Assembly (NCBI GenBank): GCA_020137815.1
Contig: CM035350.1
Location: forward strand, 7,821,112-7,885,111
Direction of reading: 5' to 3'
Length of the DNA: 64,000 nt
Origin: Hormiphora californensis
Lineage: Eukaryota > Ctenophora > Tentaculata > Cydippida > Pleurobrachiidae
Below, piece after piece: positions 46,699 to 64,000 of the stretch. The position numbers were made by a program, and so were the translations under genes. The notes beneath the pieces were generated by a model that did no database searches, was not told the origin of the DNA, and saw nothing but the letters and a program-made list of their open reading frames with translations. Every line of letters begins with the position of its first letter. The first letter of the stretch is position 1.

Positions 46699-46849
46699 CT
46701 ATAACACCGGTGTGTATCTGTATATCGCCTCCCGCGCGGGAGGCGATGTTCCCGCATATCGGCCCCTTGCGGAGCAAGGGGACGATATGCAATATATCGC
46801 CCCGAACGTAGTGAGGGCGATATATTTGATACACATAAGGTGTTATAGC
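46699..46849. mobile_element. Hairpin-rich MITE-like element
   Basis: GCTATAACACC and GGTGTTATAGC bound a 151-bp segment holding three consecutive hairpins: a perfect palindrome ATCGCCTCCCGC/GCGGGAGGCGAT (about 46,724-46,747), then CATATCGGCCCCTTGCGGAG with its complement, then ATATATCGCCC ... GGGCGATATAT. No protein is credible. A related end TATAACGCCCACTGC (46,851) recurs inverted at about 47,509. Confidence 0.6.
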
Positions 46850-47343
46850 ATATAACGCCCACTGCAAGCAAGGAGAGAACAACACTAATCCTCCATCAAG
46901 TTTTTCAACTCAATTTGACATTCTATACAACACAATCAAACTTTCACAGTTCAACAACAAATGATTACACAGAGAGAGAGGCAACACAACTCATGTAGAT
47001 CCTTCAAATATGTTCCCATTGCAACTCCAGACATGTCTAGACACTCACACACACACACAAGTGAACTATTGGGGGCTAATTAAGTAGAGAGATAAGGAAT
47101 TCCAATGTCTTAATTTCTTGTTTCTCTCTTCTCTCTCCCTTACTCTCTAAATTTCTTCTTCCCTATTCTACACTAACAGTGTGTTACACAGTACACACAC
47201 ATACACACACACATAAGAAAGGATTTCACACCTTTTTCGAATGAATTCTTGTGTGTAATAAACTACATTTTTGGAGCGTGTGATATGAGATTTATCACCT
47301 CGGATGCAGTCATATCAGCCCGCTACCGCGCGGGTGATAAATA

Positions 47344-47491
47344 AAAATTTTTTTCAACTGTTCACCCCCCAAAGTCGTGCGCGGAATTGTTTTGCGCGTT
47401 TATCATATGTTAACGTGTAGCGCGCGCAGCGTAAATTAAAATATCGCACGCGCACGAGTTGAGGGGTGAACAGTTGAATAAAAATGGACTT
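47344..47491. mobile_element. TA-flanked MITE, divergent relative
   Basis: CAACTGTTCACCCCC at the left pairs with GGGGTGAACAGTTG at the right; the right end GGACTT is followed by TA. The interior shares GTGCGCGGAAT/TTGCGCG and CATATGTTAACGTGT words with the AAGTCGG family. Confidence 0.6.
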
Positions 47492-47523
47492 TATTGGTCT
47501 AAAAAAGCGCAGTGGGCGTTATA

Positions 47524-47768
47524 AAGTCCAATTTTTTATTTAAGCGACAGGCCGCCGCGCACAAAAAACTAGTTAATTGGTCATATCTCCGGTTCCTGAT
47601 AAGATAAAGTCTTGATCCTGGTTGCGGTGGAAAGGTAAAAATTTTATCTTTCCAATGGCACCAAGAAAAAGTCGCTAGCTTATCAGGAACTGCGGTAAAC
47701 CGGAAATTGCGTTCGAGCGCTGCATTTTGATGCGCGGCGGCCTGTCGCTTAAATAAAAAATTCGACTT
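47524..47768. mobile_element. TA-flanked MITE with ATTTAAGCGACAGGCCGCC ends
   Basis: AAGTCCAATTTTTTATTTAA then GCGACAGGCCGCCGCGC pairs with the right end, with TA at 47,522-47,523 and 47,769-47,770. It is 245 bp with a second internal inverted repeat around TATCAGGAAC/GTTCCTGATAAG. Confidence 0.75.
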
Positions 47769-47778
47769 TATTATATTA

Positions 47779-47929
47779 AAGTCGGATTTTTTGAAGTTGT
47801 CACCCCCCTTTTCGTGCGCGGAATGTTTTTGCGCGTCACATCACATGTTAACGTGTGGTGTGCGCGTCAAAATTGATAAATTTCACATGCGCGGTCATTT
47901 TGGGGTGACAACTTCAAAAAATCCGACTT
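47779..47929. mobile_element. TA-flanked MITE, AAGTCGGATTTTTTGAAG family, copy 3
   Basis: The 151-bp element is nearly identical to 6,025-6,175 in both ends and body. TA lies at 47,777-47,778 and 47,930-47,931; the second TA is shared with the next element. Confidence 0.88.
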
Positions 47930-47931
47930 TA

Positions 47932-48151
47932 AAGTCGGATTTTTTGAAACTGTCACCCCCCTGAGTTTTCAAATTTCTTTAAATGACCATAAGTCCGGTT
48001 CCTGATGAGATAGAGACTTGAAATTTGGAGGTTATTAAGATCTTGCTAAGTTCTTCCGAACCTCCAAATTTCAAGTCTCTATCTTATCAGGAACTGGAGA
48101 TATGACAAATTTGTTATTTCAGGGGGGTGACAGTTTCAAAAAATCCGACTT
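47932..48151. mobile_element. TA-flanked MITE, AAGTCGGATTTTTTGAAACT variant
   Basis: The first bases match copy 3, but the ends continue as AACTGTCACCCCCCTGA and the 220-bp body is different and largely self-complementary (CTTGAAATTTGGAGG / CCTCCAAATTTCAAG). TA lies at 47,930-47,931 and 48,152-48,153. Confidence 0.8.
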
Positions 48152-49206
48152 TATCCTTTTTTGGAATCATGGTTGTGCGGAGCGCGGCGCATAGCAGAAG
48201 AGCGAATGCCTAATTCTCGCGCCATACGTCAATTTAGTCGAAATGGCGGCGATGGATAAAGAATCAACAATTTTAAATCCCGGAGTAATTCGGAATGATA
48301 CGAACATCAATTCATCATCAACGCTCAATCCAATATAACAACACATGGTAACCCTGAGATAATGATCAATCAAAAGGCTGTAAGTTCTGTCCGTATTGTC
48401 TGTTCATTCATTGTGTGCAAATGCAATTGATAATGATACTGGAGTAAAACCTCGCCATTCAATAACTTAATTAGACTTAGAGCTACTATAGACAGACTAC
48501 CCCAGACCCAAGCTTGAGAAGTGTCCACTCGACGGACCGTCGTCGTAACAAACAAACGAACAGGCCTACCTGCACGAACACCCAAGCTTGAAAATTTGCC
48601 CCCTAACTTGTCTTTTTGATTATTCGCAAGATAACTGCAATGTCCTCACGGGGCGGAGATGCGAAGAGTGCAACCGACCTTTAACCGTGGGGGCTGCGTA
48701 AGTGTCTTGCAAGTACAATGACTGACTGACAATAAGAATGCAATGATATCAACTGACCACAACACGATGACAGACGCTATGACGAGGTTGCAATGTCGTT
48801 CTGCCCTAACGGGCAGAGTTTGGCACGCTATAACCTATCTGTACCACCACCACCACCACCGATTTGAGAGAATGAAGAAGTCAATTTTTGTGTTGTCTGG
48901 GAATAGATAAAATTAAATACTAAATCATAATAATGGCTTTCACAGATTCACTCACTCTCTCTTGTGTTAAAGTACCGTCACAACACTCAAGAGATGTTAG
49001 TATACAACAGGAATAATGTCACCTCTGTTATAATCATCATCGGTATTACTAACAGCTGGCACGTGACACGTGCATAAAAGAAGAAAAAACAAAACAAATT
49101 TTACCAAATACAGAATGATGATGATGATGGGTTGTTCTAAAAATGTTTACAAAAAACAATTTCCGCACTGTCGTCAGGCTCAGTGTCATTAAATCACCCT
49201 CACTCA
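48152..49206. other. Intergenic, 3' of the RhoGAP gene
   Basis: Between the MITE cluster and the RhoGAP stop. Apart from the doubtful exon pair at 48,632-48,867 I see no structure except (CAC)n-like and (ATG)n-like short runs (48,843-48,860; 49,113-49,130). Confidence 0.4.
48632..48867 (+). CDS. Possible 3' exon pair of an unrecognised small gene
   Basis: One exon to 48,696 followed by GTAAGT, then from 48,774 after GATGACAG, phases compatible, would read NCNVLTGRRCEECNRPLTVG, AARYDEVAMSFCPNGQSLAR, YNLSVPPPPPPI and stop at 48,867. The CxxC pair hints at zinc binding. I could not assemble convincing upstream exons; a short ORF beginning MAAMDKESTILNPG at 48,243 might be its start. No family recognised; it may be chance. 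Confidence 0.25.
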
Positions 49207-55259
<6,053 letters not shown>

Positions 55260-55267
55260 ATACATTT

Positions 55268-56625
55268 GGGGGGGGGGGCCCGCGTATTAAAATGTCCTTT
55301 AATGTCCCTCGATTTTTGGGACATTAAATTGTCCGTTATTATTTAGGACATTAAAAGACATTAAAGGACATTATAAGACATTAAAAGACATTAAATTATA
55401 ACTTCCAAAAACCATTCCAAAATGTGTTACCAAACATGTTTACCACCAATGTACTACTAAAGGTCCCATCTTTCGATTCCAATGAATGTCATAAATGTTC
55501 ACTGGTGATTAGGCTTGCTTTTGCGTGGGGCGTGGGTGTGGTACCTGTTTTACATACATGCATATTTCTAGCCTAGACGATATCTCAAAATCATCTTATG
55601 AAACGAGTAGAAAAGACACCGAAGGCTTTAGAGTGAGAGAGAACAGCCCCGATTTTGATGAAACTTGGTCAGAATAGTGTTTGGTGTCAAAAAAAATTTA
55701 GTGCTCAACTCCTAAATTTACGATTTTTAGGTTTTTTAGGTTTTTTTGGTTTTTATGGGTTTCAGGAACGTCCTAGAACAAAATGAATAGAACCATTTTT
55801 CTCAGCGTGAAATTCTGTATCGATTTTAGTGGCTATAAACCTTTCTATGACGTAGAGTTATCCCAAACGGGTACATGTTATAGGGGCGGGTACATGTTTT
55901 AGGCTAACGGGCGAACCTCTTGTCAGAACACCATGTTATAGGTACTCAATCGACGTGTATTGGTGAGGAAATCATTTTAGTGAAAACCATTTTGATCTGC
56001 GATGTCTGTGTAACGAATAAAACCTAAAAAACCTTACCACATGAAGCATACCCGTTTGGGTTTTTGGGATAACTACGTCATAGAAAGGTTTATAGCCACT
56101 ATGATCGATGCAGAATTTCACGCCGAGAAAGATGATTCTATTTATTTTGTTCTAGGACGTTCCTGAAACCCATAAAAGCCAAAAAACCTAAATAACCTAA
56201 AAAAAAACCTAAATTAAGGATTTGAGCACTCAAAAAATTTTTGACTTCTAATTAGACATCAAAGACCATTCTGACTGAGTTTTATCAAAATCGGGGCTAT
56301 TTTCACTTTAAAACCTTGACATTTAGTCCAAAACTTCAAAATTTCCGGGGTTCGCTTAGAGGTACAGGGCCACCCTAAAATGAGGCTTAATCACCCCCAA
56401 CATCTATGGTATTGGTTGGAATCGATAGAGGGGACATTAGAAGTAAATATTAAGTGGTTGAAAACACCATTTTAATTTAATAATAGCTGAAAATTCATGT
56501 TTTAATTAAATGTCCTTTAATGTCTTTTAATGTCTTTTAATGTCCTTTAATGTCCCAGGGACATTAAAGTCAGACGTGTTCATTTAGGACATGGATATTA
56601 AATTCACGCGGGCCCCCCCCCCCCC
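55268..56625. mobile_element. Non-autonomous element with G11/C13 ends and 8-bp target duplication
   Basis: The left end is 11 G residues plus CCCGCGT, the right end ACGCGGG plus 13 C residues. ATACATTT occurs directly outside both (55,260-55,267 and 56,626-56,633), an 8-bp duplication as in hAT or P-type elements. Inside each end lie several copies of GGACATTAAA in inverted orientation. No transposase is present. A family-2 palindrome is nested in the middle (55,626-56,311). Confidence 0.82.
55626..56311. repeat. Palindrome nested in the G-run element (family 2, copy D)
   Basis: AGTGAGAGAGAACAGCCCCG and CGGGGCTATTTTCACTTTA bound a 0.69-kb palindrome whose arms match those of copy C at 51,916-52,829 with many substitutions and some deletions; it looks older or less constrained. 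Confidence 0.8.
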
Positions 56626-56654
56626 ATACATTTATTTAATATAATATCTTCTTG

Positions 56655-56916
56655 TATTGATGATTCAGATGGGGAAGAATCAACACAGGAAGAGGTAGAC
56701 AAAGGAGACACGAACAACAGATGTTCCACAACAACTACCAGCTCTCAATATCAGAGACCCATGATACAGAGCCACTCACAAATTATCCACAGCACCATCT
56801 AGTGAGTAAGAGATGCGGAAATGAAAGCTCTAGATGGCATCTCAGCTCTGTGTGCCTCCTTAGTACAGCCCAATATAAAGCAAGCGACACATGCACTCAT
56901 TGAGCTACTATTATAA
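56655..56916 (+). pseudogene. Possible coding fragment, unrecognised
   Basis: Two blocks look protein-like but sit in different frames: first DSDGEESTQEEVDKGDTNNR followed by a Ser/Thr/Gln stretch ending QSHSQIIHSTI, then, after GTGAGTAAG, EMKALDGISALCASLVQPNI followed by KQATHALIELLL and stop at 56,916. The second block faintly recalls the helical BESS-type C-terminus of MADF proteins. It could be two exons, a frameshifted relic or chance. It lies just outside the G-run element. Confidence 0.28.
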
Positions 56917-56958
56917 CAACCGTATATAATGGTGGACTCCAGTTAGAGGTCTTACCGC

Positions 56959-57153
<195 letters not shown>

Positions 57154-57652
57154 AGACAAATAGAATGCTAAGGAGTGGCAAATTAAGGACAGCTAAAAAT
57201 GAATCTTCTACAGCTAGAGGGACAGATTTACTTTTTTTTCTAGAACTCTCTGATGAACATCTGGCTGAACTTCTAGAAGTAGAATGAGGAAGTTGCACAC
57301 TGCCATTAAAACAACTTGTGTAGACATAATAATACCCAGCCGAAGGATATCTAAATTGAGCTTGCTCAATGTGTGTTTTTACTCATAATAGGCTGAACTG
57401 TTTTAGGCTACAAGTAGTGAAAGTATTAGTGATCAGACCAGGAAGCTACCTCAAGAGAGACTCTCCGAACACAGAGAACTCAGTACTGCGTGGAGAAAGT
57501 AATAAAAAGTGCCGCCCACGGGTAAAGAGAAAAATAAAATTGGAGTTCTTTCTGCTGCAGTAGCTGCAAGGCATACTGTGGCTTCTTGCACTCGCGTGCG
57601 GATACGCAACTAGACCTTTCTTTCTCGCCTTTTTTTCTATCTCCCTTCCTAT

Positions 57653-57657
<5 letters not shown>

Positions 57658-57726
<69 letters not shown>

Positions 57727-57727
57727 C
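57658..57727. repeat. (CT)n microsatellite
   Basis: About 70 bp CT run with one TTT interruption. Confidence 0.93.
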
Positions 57728-58269
57728 CTATCCCTCTTGGTGTTTGGTTGGTTTGTGTGGAGTCAGGCTGGGCGTGTTCCTAGACCAGAATAGAAACGTG
57801 ATTTCACATTGCCCCCTGATCTGTGTTTTACTATCTCCGTCGACATTCGCTACTCTCCATGAAATGGATGCTTCCCATCCTCTTCTTCTTCTTTCCATCT
57901 TCACCACAAGTTAAAAAACGTGACATAGGCCGCACGCGTGCATGGTGACATAGGATATCATTCTGAGCTGACTATTCTTCCTGGCCACTCACACCATATA
58001 GGACGTGTACAGCAGCTCACAAGGAACACTACATCTAGCTACACTGTATCAGCAGCTCCCCCTCATGTGGGGGAGGGGGCGTGGGAAGTGTTTTATTAAT
58101 TCACTTTCTGTCAACTTTCACTAGACATGATCCCGTGTGTGCTTTTGACGTGTGAAAAAAGATAATACTGACACTGGGTAAATATAAACGCGATAAGAGT
58201 CTGAGTAATCAAATTGCAGTTGGGAAGTGACAGAGAGAGAGAGAGAGAGAGACTTTAGACGAACCAAAT

Positions 58270-58643
58270 TTTGACTGATATCCTTTTTTTTACCGCAAAA
58301 GTACTCCCGGGGAGACTAAACTTGGGAGAATCGGGGGAAAGGAGAGACAGAAGAGAAACTCCGGCGATACAATTTGATTCGTTTTTAAAAGAAAAAAACC
58401 CCGAGAAAATTGGCAGAAAATTGGGGTATTTAAGCAAAACAAGGTTGATCATGCACTTTTTAAAAAAAAAAAAAGGTTTAAAATTTCAGAACGTTGGGGA
58501 TATACCCACCTAGATGGGGAAATAAAAATAAAAGATAGGGTATAATGGGAAAAGGGGGAAAAGGGCGCGGGGCCCTCATATGGATTTTTTGGGGAAATGG
58601 GAATACACGTGACGTGCCAACAGGCCAGTTTTCCTTTTACTTT

Positions 58644-58678
<35 letters not shown>

Positions 58679-58900
58679 CCCCCCCTCCTCTTTCCCTTCT
58701 CTCTCTCCTCTCCCCTCCCCCTTCCCTTCCTTCTCCCTCCTCTTTTCTCTCCTTTTCCCCCTCCTTCTTGATGTCTCCCTCTTTCCCTTCTCCTAAAAAA
58801 AAAATTCTTTTCTTCCCCAAATAAAATCTTTAAAATTTTCTCCCCGACCTGACCGGTGGTTTTTGAAAAAACAAAAAAAAAAGGGGGGCAAGTGGGGGGG
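58270..58900. other. Low-quality sequence at the edge of the gap
   Basis: Homopolymer-rich text of the same look as 9,100-12,560, running straight into the N block, probably unreliable read ends. Confidence 0.7.
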
Positions 58901-59000
58901 NNNNNNNNNNNNNNNNNNNNNNNNNNNNNNNNNNNNNNNNNNNNNNNNNNNNNNNNNNNNNNNNNNNNNNNNNNNNNNNNNNNNNNNNNNNNNNNNNNNN
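58901..59000. other. Assembly gap of 100 N
   Basis: Exactly 100 N residues, the conventional length for a gap of unknown size. The DENND6 gene is interrupted here. Confidence 0.99.
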
Positions 59001-59072
59001 GTTCTAGCCTAGCAACCACAATATAATTTAAGTTAGGAACTAGCCTAGCAACCATCTAGTACCGCCCCTCAC

Positions 59073-62535
<3,463 letters not shown>

Positions 62536-62843
62536 CTCACCGCCCCTAGATTACCAGGCCATACAGGGTTGAGTTCCAATCAGGGGGTCATATCTGACAT
62601 TCCGGGGGGCTAAGGAGGGGTGCATGTTAGATTGGGGCAGAGTTGGGATGAGCGAGGGTGAGGGATAGTAAGACACATTAATTTGGTTGAAAGAAGAATT
62701 TCAGATTAAATAATGTCATGATTAAATTTATTTACAAATCTTAAGAACTAAATACAAAAATATAAAAAAGGTTTAAATTATAAAATACTGTGTGATTTTA
62801 AATGACTGAGACTGGTATATTGCAAATTGCGTGAAAACTATGG
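62536..62843. other. 5' flank of DENND6
   Basis: About 300 bp between the DENND6 start and the terminal palindrome. It would hold the promoter if the Met at 62,535 is the true start. No motif stands out. Confidence 0.45.
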
Positions 62844-64000
62844 CATCTTTCGACTTCAAATTTTGGGACATGATAAAACTAGGTTGTAGCAATTTTCTCC
62901 TAGTTTTACAGCAAATTTCAATGTTCCTGAATGAATATATTGCCCAAAAACCTCCTCCAACTTTACACAGCCATATCTCTGGAGTCTAATGAGATAGAGT
63001 GTTCAAATTTTTAGGAGAGACAGATAAGACGATTTCGAATGTTTTGTCTGCTTTACGAGTTGCTACATTTTACCATTTGTTCACAGGAACTGTTTAAAGT
63101 GATGTAACACGCTCTAATTAGGCTATATTTAGGTCATTTTACCCCTCAAAGATCACATGTCCAGCTGCATCTAGTGGGCTAATGAGGCCTTGAACACGCA
63201 TACGTCACGTGTTACTGCAGTAGGCCAGTAGGGCTACAGCTCTCCTTTTCCATCTTGAACCAGCAGTCATGATCATGGTGTCTGGAAGTGGTAACAAGCT
63301 GTAGAAAAAACCAGACAGACTAGATGCTCTCTACTTCAACTTATCACTCTCTCTCTTTCTCGTTATAAGGTCACGTGACTGGAATTGGGATCTCGACATG
63401 ATCACAATGTCTACAAAGCGTTCTCTCTCTCACACACACTCTCTCTCTCTCTCTCTCATGTCGAGATCCCAATTCCAGTCACGTGACCTTATAACGAGAA
63501 AGGGAGAGAGTGATACGTTGAAGTAGAGAGCATCTAGTCTGTCTGGTTTTCTACAGCTTGTTACCACTTCCAGACACCATGATCATGTCTGCTGGTTCAA
63601 GATGGAAAAGGAGAGCTGTAGCCCTACAGTAACACGTGACGTATGCGTGTTCAAGGCCTCATTATCACACTAGATGCAGCTGGACATGTGATCTTTGAGG
63701 GGTAAAATGACCTAAATTTGGCCTAATTAGAGCGTGTTACATCACTTTAAACAGTTCCTGTGAACAAATGGTAAAATGTAGCAACTTGTAAAGCAGACAA
63801 AACATTCGAAATCGTCTTATCTGTCTCTCCTAAAAATTTGAACACTCTATCTCATTAGACTCCAGAGATATGGCTGTGTAAAGTTGGAGGAGGTTTTTGG
63901 GCAATAGATTCATTCAGGAACATTGAAATTTGCTGTAAAACTAGGAGAAAATTGCTACAACCTAGTTTTATCATGTCCCAAAATTTGAAGTCGAAAGATG
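62844..64000. repeat. Long palindrome at the right edge, at least 1.16 kb
   Basis: CATCTTTCGACTTCAAATTT at 62,844 pairs with AAATTTGAAGTCGAAAGATG at 63,981-64,000; the arms pair inwards to GGGATCTCGACATG / CATGTCGAGATCCC around a 55-bp loop near 63,430 that contains (CT)n. Arms of about 0.55 kb differ at scattered positions and by small indels. The palindrome probably continues beyond the window. Confidence 0.9.

Noticed and set aside
46640-46885. Overlapping small frames around 46.7 kb on both strands
   Set aside because: They are shadows of stacked hairpins in a MITE-like element.
57369-57563. Possible exon reading ATSSESISDQTRKLPQERLS
   Set aside because: Its phase with the upstream candidate at 56,655 would create a stop at the junction; no family match.

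Overview
The window is nuclear DNA of an invertebrate animal. Genes have many short exons with GT..AG introns, and the proteins are typical metazoan ones: an interferon regulatory factor (IRF), DNAJC11, LAMTOR3, NC2-beta/DR1, DENND6, an ARHGAP21/23-like RhoGAP and a PH-RasGEF. A eukaryotic tRNA-Thr is present. Introns and intergenic DNA are crowded with (GA)n/(CT)n microsatellites and short inverted-repeat transposons. I cannot fix the phylum; a sponge or other early-branching or marine invertebrate would fit.

Layout. 1-2,027 (-): start of an RIIa-domain protein with a Ser/Lys-rich then Ala/Glu/Pro repeat tail, running off the left edge. 3,395 to about 19,731 (-): PH plus RasGEF gene whose middle catalytic exons fall in or near a block of apparently corrupted sequence (about 9,100-12,560). 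21,968-23,976 (+): dual-specificity phosphatase. 24,341-30,944 (+): complete 13-exon DNAJC11. 31,396-43,091 (-): 14-exon IRF gene, convergent with DNAJC11, carrying an antisense tRNA-Thr in one intron and a 5.8-kb foldback element in another. 43,400-44,634 (-): LAMTOR3. 44,876-45,445 (-): intronless NC2-beta. 46.6-48.2 kb: cluster of short hairpin and TA-flanked elements. 49,207-53,660 (-): 3' part of a RhoGAP gene. 55,268-56,625: G-run-ended element with an 8-bp target duplication and a second palindrome nested inside. 58,901-59,000: a 100-N gap. 59,073-62,535 (-): 5' two-thirds of DENND6, cut by the gap. 62,844-64,000: a long palindrome running off the right edge.

The genes are unrelated housekeeping and signalling functions: mTORC1 scaffold, transcription repressor, mitochondrial cristae chaperone, Rab/Rho/Ras regulators and an innate-immunity-type transcription factor. 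They do not form one pathway.

The most unusual content is the inverted-repeat DNA. At least five palindromes of 0.7-1.3 kb lie in or beside genes, in two recognisable families. In addition there is a 5.83-kb foldback element built of a 32-bp minisatellite. One of its arms carries a 5'-truncated LINE, while the opposite arm keeps the empty insertion site. Exon coordinates below were worked out by hand from splice sites, reading phase and family resemblance.
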